In this document: positions 1 through 9,000 of the stretch, one piece after another | Position numbering within the stretch: position 1 is the stretch's first letter | Layout: each line of letters starts with the position of its first letter | Assembly: GCA_024280035.1 (NCBI GenBank) | Contig: JAJRQV010000089.1 | Location: forward strand, 1-60,452 | DNA from: Campylobacterales bacterium | GTDB taxonomy: Bacteria; Campylobacterota; Campylobacteria; Campylobacterales; Sulfurimonadaceae | Length of the DNA stretch: 60,452 nucleotides | Direction: 5' to 3' | The notes under the pieces: generated by a model | Told to the model about the DNA's origin: nothing | Database searches by the model: none | Seen by the model: the letters and a program-made list of their open reading frames with translations, nothing else | Translations under genes and position numbers: made by a program

Positions 1-590
1 AAAAAGAGGTCAGCAAAAGAGTTTTAGCCTCAGTGGGACAACCTATTTTAATGAGTAGTTATAAAAATAAATTTGATATTTTTAATGTTGATATTGCACA
101 AATTTTATTAACAGAAGAAGATTTTGATTCCAGAGTTCATATAAAAATATTTCAGCAAATCATTGATAGAACATTAGAAAATGATATTTTACCCATCGTA
201 AATGAAAATGATATCTCTACTACTCCCGAACAGTTATTTGGAGACAATGACCAGTTGTCAGCACATGTGGCACACTACACCAACTCAGATATTTTAATTA
301 TCTTAAGTGATATTGATGGTTATTATGAAGAGAATCCAAAAATAAATTCACAAGCAAAAATTAGAAAACTTGTTACAAAAATTACAGATGATGAGTTAGC
401 ACAAAAACATTCACCCAATAATGAGTTTGCAACAGGGGGTATTGTGACTAAATTAAAAGCTGCAAAATACATGATGAACAAAAACAGAGAAATGTTTTTA
501 TGTAATGGCTACGACTTAACCTCTGCAAAAGAGTTTTTATTTGAAGATAAACACACAAGAGGAACACTCTTTTCTTCTAGACTCAAATAA
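1..590 (+). CDS. proB: Glutamate 5-kinase (5'-truncated by window edge)
   Basis: The reading frame is open from the first complete codon (position 3), so the true start lies outside the window. The visible part runs from the conserved VGQPILM segment through the NENDIS and FGDNDQLSAHVA motifs, which bind glutamate and help form the kinase active site, then DIDGYY and the FATGGIVTKLKAA segment typical of the amino-acid kinase fold. The protein would phosphorylate L-glutamate in the first step of proline synthesis in the cytosol. It ends shortly after the kinase domain (TRGTLFSSRLK), so there is no C-terminal PUA domain of the E. coli enzyme. A GTG at 33 is internal, not a start. It converges with the secretion operon on the other strand. 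Confidence 0.9.
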   Translation, partial: KEVSKRVLASVGQPILMSSYKNKFDIFNVDIAQILLTEEDFDSRVHIKIFQQIIDRTLENDILPIVNENDISTTPEQLFGDNDQLSAHVAHYTNSDILIILSDIDGYYEENPKINSQAKIRKLVTKITDDELAQKHSPNNEFATGGIVTKLKAAKYMMNKNREMFLCNGYDLTSAKEFLFEDKHTRGTLFSSRLK

Positions 591-615
591 CTACTTTTAA
601 CACTAATCATCTAAG

Positions 616-652
616 AAAGCAGTACCTCTGCTATGGGGGGGCTTATTGCTTT
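616..652 (+). terminator. Possible weak terminator between convergent genes
   Basis: AAAGCA (616-621) and TGCTTT (647-652) can pair around a 25-nt loop, and the right arm runs into a T-rich stretch on the + strand. A run of seven G (635-641) sits in the loop. The stem is only 6 bp, so this is a weak call based mainly on its place between proB and the convergent operon. Confidence 0.25.
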
Positions 653-664
653 TATTTAACTCTC

Positions 665-1330
665 TTAAAACATATAATTCATTCCCAGATAAAACTGTTT
701 TCGTTTTGTTTGAAATGTAGTATCTCCTGAATCAGCTTCCGTTTCTAAGAGGTTTCCTCGGCGGTAGCGATACCCTAACTCTGCACTAAGCCCCCTGCTC
801 ATCTCAATCATTACACCAATTTGAGCCCCATAAATCGCTTGAGTATCTGAGGAGTCTGTTGCATCTGTAAAGTCAAGTTGCTCTTGTATGTTTGCACTTA
901 AACCACTCAAATCGTTTTTTGTAAAACCTACAGCTAAACCTGTAATAAGACGTACCACATAAGTTTTTGCTCTATAAAGTACAGGAATATACTCAATATT
1001 AGCCTCATATGAGGTTGATTCAACAGTATAATCATCTGTTTTTTCATCCACTTGTGAATACTTAAAATAGACTCGGGTAAAGTAGTACTGGTACCCTGCT
1101 TTAAATGCTGGTTCAGTATAGGTATCTTCATTATCTCGTATCGTATAAAGAGAGTTTGTACTGCTTGTACTGTAACGGGTGTCTGCTTTTATACTTTCTA
1201 AATCAAAACCAATAAAAAAGCCTTTACCCCTTAGGCTCTCTTTCTCATTTTTAGTTTCTTCTTGTAAGACTTGCGCTAAACTCAATGAGTTCAACATAAT
1301 TAAGCTCAAAACTATGCCTAATACTTTCAT
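665..1330 (-). CDS. Small outer-membrane beta-barrel protein, last gene of the adhesin secretion operon
   Basis: A 221-residue protein with a Sec signal peptide (MKVLGIVLSLIMLNSLSLAQ) and alternating amphipathic strands with paired aromatic residues, ending in GMNYMF. A C-terminal Phe is typical of barrels inserted by the BAM machine. Its start overlaps the stop of the HlyD gene by one base (TAATG), so it is translationally coupled to the type I secretion genes. It is far too short and lacks the helical hairpins to be a TolC channel. A role in surface retention or display of the giant adhesin is inference from position only; no family name was recognised. Confidence 0.7.
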   Translation of the reverse strand: MKVLGIVLSLIMLNSLSLAQVLQEETKNEKESLRGKGFFIGFDLESIKADTRYSTSSTNSLYTIRDNEDTYTEPAFKAGYQYYFTRVYFKYSQVDEKTDDYTVESTSYEANIEYIPVLYRAKTYVVRLITGLAVGFTKNDLSGLSANIQEQLDFTDATDSSDTQAIYGAQIGVMIEMSRGLSAELGYRYRRGNLLETEADSGDTTFQTKRKQFYLGMNYMF

Positions 1331-2604
1331 TAATGTTCCTTTAGTGATTGTGATTTGATATCTTTAAGTGGTTTTAAAATGTACTCTAAAATACTTTTTT
1401 TACCTGTTAAAATATTTAGATTAGCGACCATTCCTGGAAGAATTTGCTCTTCTTGTGAAAAAGAGACCTCTGTTGTTTTTACCTTCACTTGATAATAAGA
1501 GCCCCCTCTTTCATCTACAAAACTATCGGGGCTTATAGAGACCAACCTGCCTTCTAACATGCCGTACTTAGAGAAGTCAAAGGCGGTAATTTCTACACTT
1601 ACCTTCTGCCCTTCCCATATCATTCCTCTGTCTGAGGTTTTAATCTGGGCTTCAATAGTTAAGGAGTCTCCCAAGGGTGTAATCTCTGCTACCTTGTCTC
1701 CTGGTTTAATAATTCCACCAAGGGTATGAAAATAGAGTTTATTAATCTTCCCATTAACAGGGCTTTTAATAAGTTTTCGTGTTTCACGATCGCTATTTGC
1801 CTTGCCTTTTTCCAGAAGTTTATTCATCTCAATACGAACACGTGTTAACTCTTTTAACTGTTTAGTATGCTCTTTAGAACCGTAAGACATCAGTTTTTTA
1901 GTTGCCTCTTGTATCTCTTCTTTCGTAACAGGAATGGAGCTTTTAAGACTTTCAATCTTTGTTACTAAGTTTTGTTTAACAGAGAGTTCTCGTAGGTAAT
2001 CCTTTCGAGAAGCCGCTCCTTTTTTCATTAGGCTCTCTTGAATAGAAAGTTTTTCTTTAGCAATTTCAAGTTCAACATGAAAGTTATTCACCTTTTGCTG
2101 CATCTCTTTTAGACGAAACCCTTCTTTATCTATCTTATCTTGAAGAGCACCTGACTCCTCTTTAAAGTCATTTCGAGAGGTTCTAAAGACTCTTTTTTCA
2201 TTATCAATAATATAAGGAATTTTCTCTTTTAAATTTTTTGTAAAAAGAACCTCTTCTTTCTCATCAATTTCTGCTTTTAGTCGTAGCTCTCTGGCTTCAA
2301 GGGCTAAAAGGTCTAACTCTTTTTCTTTCTGGTCAGCTTGAAAAAAAGCCTGTGACAGACGGTAAAGAGAATCTCCTTTTTTTACATTTTGCCCCTCTTT
2401 CACTAAAATCTCTGCAACAATTCCACCCTCTAAATGTTGAATAATTTTTGTCTGCCCTGAAGGAACAACCCGCCCTTCTCCTCGAACACTCTCATCAACC
2501 TCACTAAAGGTAGCCCAAACAAAAAAAACCACCATAAATATCATAATCGGCCAGGTTACTAAACGGTGATTCCAATGGGCATCAAAAGGGATAACACTGT
2601 TCAT
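1330..2604 (-). CDS. HlyD-family membrane fusion protein of a type I secretion system
   Basis: The protein has one N-terminal membrane helix (about residues 15-33, WPIMIFMVVFFVWATFSEVDES), then a barrel-sandwich segment containing GRVVPSGQTKIIQHLEGGIV, the standard opening of HlyD/LapC/PrtE adaptors. A long Lys/Glu-rich coiled coil follows (about 90-270), then the second half of the lipoyl domain and a beta-barrel domain (SPVNGKINKLYFHTLGG; LPGMVANLNIL). At 424 residues it is normal length. It would bridge the inner-membrane ABC transporter to a TolC-like outer-membrane channel. Start and stop overlap the neighbouring genes by one base each, giving tight translational coupling. Confidence 0.95.
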   Translation of the reverse strand: MNSVIPFDAHWNHRLVTWPIMIFMVVFFVWATFSEVDESVRGEGRVVPSGQTKIIQHLEGGIVAEILVKEGQNVKKGDSLYRLSQAFFQADQKEKELDLLALEARELRLKAEIDEKEEVLFTKNLKEKIPYIIDNEKRVFRTSRNDFKEESGALQDKIDKEGFRLKEMQQKVNNFHVELEIAKEKLSIQESLMKKGAASRKDYLRELSVKQNLVTKIESLKSSIPVTKEEIQEATKKLMSYGSKEHTKQLKELTRVRIEMNKLLEKGKANSDRETRKLIKSPVNGKINKLYFHTLGGIIKPGDKVAEITPLGDSLTIEAQIKTSDRGMIWEGQKVSVEITAFDFSKYGMLEGRLVSISPDSFVDERGGSYYQVKVKTTEVSFSQEEQILPGMVANLNILTGKKSILEYILKPLKDIKSQSLKEH

Positions 2605-4685
2605 TATTGACCTCCTTGTAGTTTGGCTAAGACTTCTTTTTTAGGACCATCTGCTATGATTTTTCCATCCCCTATAACAATCACTCTATCCACTAAATCA
2701 AGTGCCGCAAAACGATGTGTAATAACCACTAAGGTCTTCTCTTCAACAATACCTTTAAGTCTTTGTACAACCGTTCTTTCTAATCCTACGTCTAAACCTG
2801 TTGTTGGTTCATCCAGAACTAAAACCTTAGGGTCATTAACTAAGGCTCGAGCAAGTGCTACAAGGTGTTTCTGTCCTACAGAAAGATTATCTCCATTCTC
2901 CCCCACTTGAATAGAGTCTCCTTGACCACTCTTTTTGATTAACTCTTCTAAACCCGTCAGTTTCATTAAACTAACTAAGTCATCCTTAGAAATTGCACGT
3001 GAAAGGGAGATATTTTCTTTTATAGAACCCGCAAACATAAAAGGGTCTTGGGGCATTACACCAATGTTTTGACGAACCTCAACAGGGTGAAGGGTAGAGG
3101 TTTCTTGTCCATCTAAATATAAAGAGCCTGTAGTCGGTAAATCAAGGGCTGCAATAAGACGTAAAATTGTACTTTTACCAGCACCGGTTTGACCAATTAT
3201 TCCCACTTTTTCACCTGCTTTTATTGTAAAGCTAACATTATCTAAAGAGGGGTATTTACTGCCTTGATAAAAATAGGTCACATTATTAAACTCTATATCT
3301 CCCTCAAGTGTGCCTAAACCAATTTGAGTATTTTCATTCACTTCTCTGGGTAGATGCCAAAACTCATTAATAGAAAAAAGTGCTTCTTTCATCTTTTTAT
3401 AATGAAGCAGTACCCCTGAAATATTTACAATAGGTACCATTGCACGAGAAGAGAGAATAGTCACAGCAATTAAACCACCAATGCTTAGGTTTTTTGCATG
3501 AATCTCATATACCCCAAGAAATACAACAAACAGAGTTACGGCTTGAATGATAATATAAGAGCTGTTTGCCGTTGCATGATGTAAGACTTGAATTCTCTGT
3601 CCTAACTGCTCATAAAAGGCGACAAGACGTCGCCAAGTAAAAAGACGCTGGGTATGTCCATTTACAAGTTTAACGGCGTCACGCCCTTGTATAGTCTCTA
3701 CCAAAAAACCGTGTTTAGACTGTGCCTCTTTAAACTGCTCATGCGCAAGTGTTGCTAAAGGAATCTGCATTAAAAGATTAAATCCTACCATTAAAAGCCC
3801 TGCAATTGTAGGGACTAAGGCAATCATTGGAGAAATCATATAAATTACAATCACGGCTATAAAGAAAAAAGGAAGGTCTAAAATCTGAACCATAGTACGT
3901 GAGGTAAAAAACTCTTTAACCTGCTGAAGTTCTTTAAAAAGATTTGCCTTTGCCCCTGAAAGGAGCTTATCATACTGAGTTTGCACCCCAATCATACGCT
4001 CAAGCAGTAACTCTTCTAAATATTTACCGATTTTTTTACCCGTACTTTCTAAGATATAAACCCGTGCACTTTTTAAAATAAGCTCAAAAACAAAGATAAT
4101 TATCACCCCTGAGGCTAAAACAATTAAGGTCTCTGTTGCAAAATTAGGAATAACTCTGTCATAAACATTCATTGTAAAAAGAGGCAAGGCAAGGGCAAAA
4201 AGGTTAATAAAAAAACTTAAAACACCCACTTCAGCGTACGCTCTCCACGAAGATTTCAGAGGTTCAAAAAACCAAGACAGTTCTTTAGAACGTGAACTTA
4301 CTGTACTTTCACGTTCACTTCTAAAAAATAGAATACCTTCTTTATACTCTTTGAGTTTTTTCTTTTTAATTTTAAAGTTCTGACCTGTATTAATATCTAA
4401 ACCATGGGCTTCATCTTGAGAAAACTGCTCAATAACAAGAAGCTTATCTTCTTTATTAAACACTACAAGAGGCAATAAAAAGGTATCAAGTTCTCTTAGA
4501 TTGATTTCTTGCGTTTGTGCAAAAAGATTGGTCTCTTTTACCACTTGCATTAAAGATTCTAGGTCAAAATCCTCTTCATGACACCCCGCTATTGTTAAAA
4601 TCGTATCACGTTCAACATTACCAAAATAGAATTTTAAAATATGATGCAAGGCATCCACTAAGTTCGAACCAGAAAATTTACTCAA
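2604..4685 (-). CDS. Type I secretion ABC transporter with degenerate C39 (CLD) domain
   Basis: A 693-residue fused permease-ATPase of the LapB/HlyB type. Residues 1-130 form a C39-like domain without the catalytic Cys and His of bacteriocin peptidases, so it should dock substrate rather than cleave it. Residues about 150-430 hold the membrane helices. The nucleotide-binding domain has Walker A GQTGAGKST near 495, signature LSVGQKH near 600, Walker B VLVLDEP near 623 and the H-loop ITHR. It would export the neighbouring RTX protein in one step. The absence of a C39 active site fits an RTX substrate with an uncleaved C-terminal signal. It overlaps the upstream TPR gene by 4 nt (ATGA) and the HlyD gene by 1 nt. 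Confidence 0.95.
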   Translation of the reverse strand: MSKFSGSNLVDALHHILKFYFGNVERDTILTIAGCHEEDFDLESLMQVVKETNLFAQTQEINLRELDTFLLPLVVFNKEDKLLVIEQFSQDEAHGLDINTGQNFKIKKKKLKEYKEGILFFRSERESTVSSRSKELSWFFEPLKSSWRAYAEVGVLSFFINLFALALPLFTMNVYDRVIPNFATETLIVLASGVIIIFVFELILKSARVYILESTGKKIGKYLEELLLERMIGVQTQYDKLLSGAKANLFKELQQVKEFFTSRTMVQILDLPFFFIAVIVIYMISPMIALVPTIAGLLMVGFNLLMQIPLATLAHEQFKEAQSKHGFLVETIQGRDAVKLVNGHTQRLFTWRRLVAFYEQLGQRIQVLHHATANSSYIIIQAVTLFVVFLGVYEIHAKNLSIGGLIAVTILSSRAMVPIVNISGVLLHYKKMKEALFSINEFWHLPREVNENTQIGLGTLEGDIEFNNVTYFYQGSKYPSLDNVSFTIKAGEKVGIIGQTGAGKSTILRLIAALDLPTTGSLYLDGQETSTLHPVEVRQNIGVMPQDPFMFAGSIKENISLSRAISKDDLVSLMKLTGLEELIKKSGQGDSIQVGENGDNLSVGQKHLVALARALVNDPKVLVLDEPTTGLDVGLERTVVQRLKGIVEEKTLVVITHRFAALDLVDRVIVIGDGKIIADGPKKEVLAKLQGGQ

Positions 4686-6055
4686 GTAGTGCCCTTCATA
4701 TTAAATTTTATCTCTAACTCTTTATAGACCTGTTTAAAAACTGAGTTCCAGTCACCTAAAGAGTACTGCCTAAAAAGTGTTGTATTAGGGTACCAAGAAC
4801 TTTGTACCTCATTTACACCCCAACGCCAATCAGGAACTTTTTGCAGTAAAACCCAAACATTCGCACCCATAGCTCCCGCTAAATGCGCAACTGAAGTATC
4901 TGAAGTGATGACTAGGTCTAAGCTATTAATAATCTCTGCCGTACTTTGAAAATCGGTGATTTTATTACTAAGGTCTATTATATCCTCTTGTAAGTTATAT
5001 TTTTGAATATCTTTTGCATCTTCGCCTAACTGTAGGGAATAGAGCTCAATTCTTTTATCTTTTGCCATTAAAGAGAAGTGACGCAGGTCAAAGACCTTAT
5101 TTTTATATGACTCCCCTGTATTACTCGCACCCCAAACAACTCCAATACGAAGCTTTTTACTCGAGACGAGTTTAGACTTTTTCTTAATTTCAAAATAAGG
5201 GTAATGTTCATTCAGTTTTTCTAGTTTTTTGTCACAAATGAAAGGAAGGGACATCATTGCTAATTGAAAGTCTGTTTCTGGAGGTTTGTTTTTACGAGAA
5301 ATCACCTCATCTGCACAAGCCATATTTTCAAAAAGCACCTCAAGTCCTTCTCGGATATAAACAATGACCTTAGCCCCACGATTTTTCAGTTCAAACAGAT
5401 AGCGTGCCATCATTAAGGTATCGCCAAAACCCTGTTCTGCATGGACTAAGACTGATTTTCCTGAGAGTATTTGCCCCTGATAAGTAGGACGGCTAAAGAT
5501 ATCTTGATATTTTTTAATATGACCTAACATCTGCTCTTTTTTAAATCGCCATTCATACTCTTTAAAGCCCTGAGCATACTCTCGTGTTTGTAAAAGTACT
5601 GTTGCCAAATCAAAATGAGCATTTACATGTTCAGGTTCTATACTCAGAGCTTTTTTGTACATCAACTCTGCCTTATCCAAACGTCCTAGGTTTTTATAAA
5701 CACTTCCACAGTTCGCATAATGGTTAGCCGACGTAGCATCAAGGTTTATCGCTTTAAGATGAAAATAGATTGCTTGTTCATACTCTCCTAGTTTATTAAG
5801 GGCATTGCCTAAGTTGGTGTATGTCCCTGCATAATCAGGGCTAAGATGAATGGCTTTTTTATAACACTCAATAGCATCAAGATACTGCTCAAGTTTAGAT
5901 AAAGAAGCACCCAAATTACTCCAACACTTCGAACAGTTTTCATTTAAGACAAGACTCTGTTTAAAAGCAACCACGGAGTCATTGTACTCATGAATATTAT
6001 AAAACCTTACCCCTTTTTCAAGTAAGTCATCTACCTGCTGTTTTAAATGACTCAA
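4682..6055 (-). CDS. TPR protein with GT9-like glycosyltransferase domain
   Basis: Residues about 5-175 contain four to five tetratricopeptide repeats (for example KCWSNLGASLSKLEQYLDAI, then YAGTYTNLGNALNKLGEYE). The second half resembles the ADP-heptose/GT9-like domain fused to TPRs in many Proteobacteria: HAEQGFGDTLMMARYL, LRIGVVWGAS, SDTSVAHLAGAMG and VPDWRWG. It lies between the giant adhesin gene (9-nt gap) and the ABC transporter gene (4-nt overlap). That position makes cytoplasmic glycosylation of the Ser/Thr/Asn-rich adhesin before export the obvious inference, though nothing in the sequence proves activity. Alternatives are a chaperone or targeting factor. The TPR and GT9-like assignments are good; the substrate is a guess. 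Confidence 0.8.
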   Translation of the reverse strand: MSHLKQQVDDLLEKGVRFYNIHEYNDSVVAFKQSLVLNENCSKCWSNLGASLSKLEQYLDAIECYKKAIHLSPDYAGTYTNLGNALNKLGEYEQAIYFHLKAINLDATSANHYANCGSVYKNLGRLDKAELMYKKALSIEPEHVNAHFDLATVLLQTREYAQGFKEYEWRFKKEQMLGHIKKYQDIFSRPTYQGQILSGKSVLVHAEQGFGDTLMMARYLFELKNRGAKVIVYIREGLEVLFENMACADEVISRKNKPPETDFQLAMMSLPFICDKKLEKLNEHYPYFEIKKKSKLVSSKKLRIGVVWGASNTGESYKNKVFDLRHFSLMAKDKRIELYSLQLGEDAKDIQKYNLQEDIIDLSNKITDFQSTAEIINSLDLVITSDTSVAHLAGAMGANVWVLLQKVPDWRWGVNEVQSSWYPNTTLFRQYSLGDWNSVFKQVYKELEIKFNMKGTT

Positions 6056-6064
6056 AAACTACCC

Positions 6065-9000
6065 TTAAACCACATGTAAATCTATTCCTGTATTACCTGC
6101 ATTCGTAATCGTGTCTCCTACATTTAAATCTACGCCATCAAAAGAGACCAAACCATTTTGAGAAGTGTCATCTTTTAAGTTAATAGTAAATTCATCCACC
6201 GTACCCGAGATATCTGTCCATGCAGTCAAATTGCTTGATGTTAAAGCCAGTCTTTCTGTTGTCCCTGCATTAAAACTAGCCCCATCAAGATCTAAGGTTT
6301 TAATATTACTAAAGGCATTGTCTGCAATAGTTTGATTTCCTGCACTTAAATCAATAACACTTTGAACAAAAACCGTATCATTTTGATCATCGGCTTGCCC
6401 ATTAAAACTAAATGCCGTAGCCACACTACTAAAGTCTAAGGTAAAACTATCTGCACTTGTTGAACCCACTAAGTTTTCAACCCCATTAACATTAGTAAAG
6501 TCCGTCTCATAATCTTTATTCATTGTATCACTAAAACTTAAAGAGTCTGTTCCTGCACCACCCGTTATAGTGTCTGCACTAGAAAAGTCAGCATTCGCAT
6601 AATTAAAAGTATCTCCTACACTGCCTGCTTTAAGTTCAACACCATCTTCATTAATAATAATATTATTGCTAACATTAGCAAATTGTATGCTGTCTATACC
6701 GGTTTGTGAAAGTGCTGAAAAGTCTAAGACTCCACCATCAGAAACACTCAGCTCAATATTTCCTACTGCACCCGTAGCATCTAAACTACTTCCTAGGATT
6801 TGGGTACTATTTAGCGTGCTATTTTGATTAATATTAATATTTTCAATATCTGTTAATGTTACCCCACTTAGGTCTGTACCCAGAGCATTAAGATTAAGAA
6901 CATCTACATTACTTCCTGTACTACCACCATCAATTGTACCGCTATAACTTGGCGTCGCATCATTAATTGTAAAACTGTCTGAACCTTCTTGCCCATTCAG
7001 TGCGGTAAAGGTATTTGTAATATCAAAACTATCATCACCATTTCCAGCATTTACGGTATTTAAACCCCCACTGCTAATACTATAATTTTCAGCTAAAGCC
7101 GTTCCTGTAATGGTATGCGTTCCTGCTGAATCGGTGATATTAACAGTAGCACTACTAAAGGCAGAAACATCAAGCAAGGAGAGGTCTGTTGTATTATCTA
7201 CATTTACATTTAAAGTACCTGCACCTGTAAATACAAGTGTTGTTGTACTAATCAATGCACCATTAATATCTAAAATAGCATCCACATTAATGGTGTCAAT
7301 AATACCTAAACTATTGCTTGCTTGGTCAAAACTTCCATTTACATCTAAAATAATAGAAGCATTTCCTGTTTGTGAAAGCCCTGAGTAATCTAAGGCAGAA
7401 CTTGCATCAATGTTCATAACATTAGATGTTGATGAATTCACTGCAATCGTTTTTCCACTAAGATGTGCCGTATCAACTTCTAAGTTCGCATTAAGTTCAA
7501 GATTACTAATCCCACCAAGGTCATCTGCAACGGCTAAGGTTAATGCTGTTGCTACTACCATTGTAACGGTTCCTGCACTACGTGAAAGTGATGCATAATT
7601 ATTATTGTTTGCTGCTGCCGCATTAAAACGTACGTCACCACTACCCAGTTTGGTATAAGTCTGATTATTGAGTTGTGTTGCATTCATAATAAGAGTGTTT
7701 CCGGCTGTTACGTCTATATTATCAATATTGGCACCTAAGGTATCTAAAGAGATATCTCCACTTCCACTCATAGTGACCGTATCTAAAGTAACAAAATCAA
7801 TACCTGAACTTGCTTGTATTGTTGAAATGTTTAAAGTATCATTATCACTATCTACAATATCTACTCCAACCGTAATCAAGTCTGCAAAACTTGCCCCTTC
7901 AATAGAGGCTTGCGTATCTATAACGGTAACCACATCTGCTGCTGCAAAAGCAATGCCTTCTGCTAAAAGTGTTGAGGCTTGAGACACACTAAGACTGGCA
8001 AGGTCATCACTGGCATCTAAAATATCTACATTACTTCCATAAGTCCCAATAGCAGTTGTTAGGTTAGCTCCTGTTCCTGTAACGGTTATCGCGTCACTTC
8101 CAACAAAGTCTATTCCTGCTGTTGCTTGTGTAATAGAAAGGTCTAAACTTCCACTTGATGAATCCACAATATCTACACCCGTAGAAAAGAGCGTCACAAA
8201 ATCAGCTGCTTCAATATTTGCCTGTGAATCTGCTACGGTAATACTATTTCCTGCATCAAAAACAGCACCAATTGTATTAAGGGCTAAGGCATTTGTTACA
8301 CTAACCGTAGCCGTTACATCACTTGAACTTAGGGTAGTAAGATTAGCACCTAAGGTCGAAAGGTCAGCTGCTGAAATCTCGGTATCTGTTCCTGTTACTG
8401 TAACATTATCACCCACACTAAAGTCTATTCCTGCCGTTCCTTGTGTCATTGATAAACTTAGAGTATTTGTCGTACTGTTAACACTATCAACACCTACTGA
8501 AAGAAGGTCTGCAAAAACAGCAGCTTCAATGGCTGTATCAGTATCAATAACTGTTACTACATCACCTGAGGCAAAAGCTGTACCTCCTGTTAAGAGTGTT
8601 GAGGCTTGAGAAACAGTAATATCTGCAATATCATCACTGGCATCTAAGATATCTACATTAAGTGCATAAGAACCAATAGCTGTTACTAAGTTTGCTCCCG
8701 TATCAACCACAGTTACTGTATCACCAGCGGTAAAGTTAACACTTGTTGTTGCTTGGCTTATGGAGAGACTTAAGGCATTGGTATCGGTGCTGTCAACACT
8801 ATCTACACCAATAGCAACTAAATCATTACAATTCACTACTTCTATCGTCGCTGATACATCCGCTACCCGAACACTGTCTCCTGCATCAAAACTAATACCA
8901 TAAGTATTAATATCATTAGCTTGAGTCACATTAATCGTAACCGCATCCGTAGCATTGATAGCATCAATATTCGTAGCTAAGCTAGAGAAATCTGTTGCAC

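Noticed and set aside
33-590. GTG at 33 as the start of proB
   Set aside because: The frame is open to the window edge and the preceding residues (KEVSKRVLAS) fit the middle of glutamate 5-kinase, so the gene is simply truncated.
2623-2910. A + strand ORF opposite the ABC transporter ATPase domain
   Set aside because: It is antisense to conserved Walker and signature motifs and has no ribosome site; composition is that of a shadow frame.
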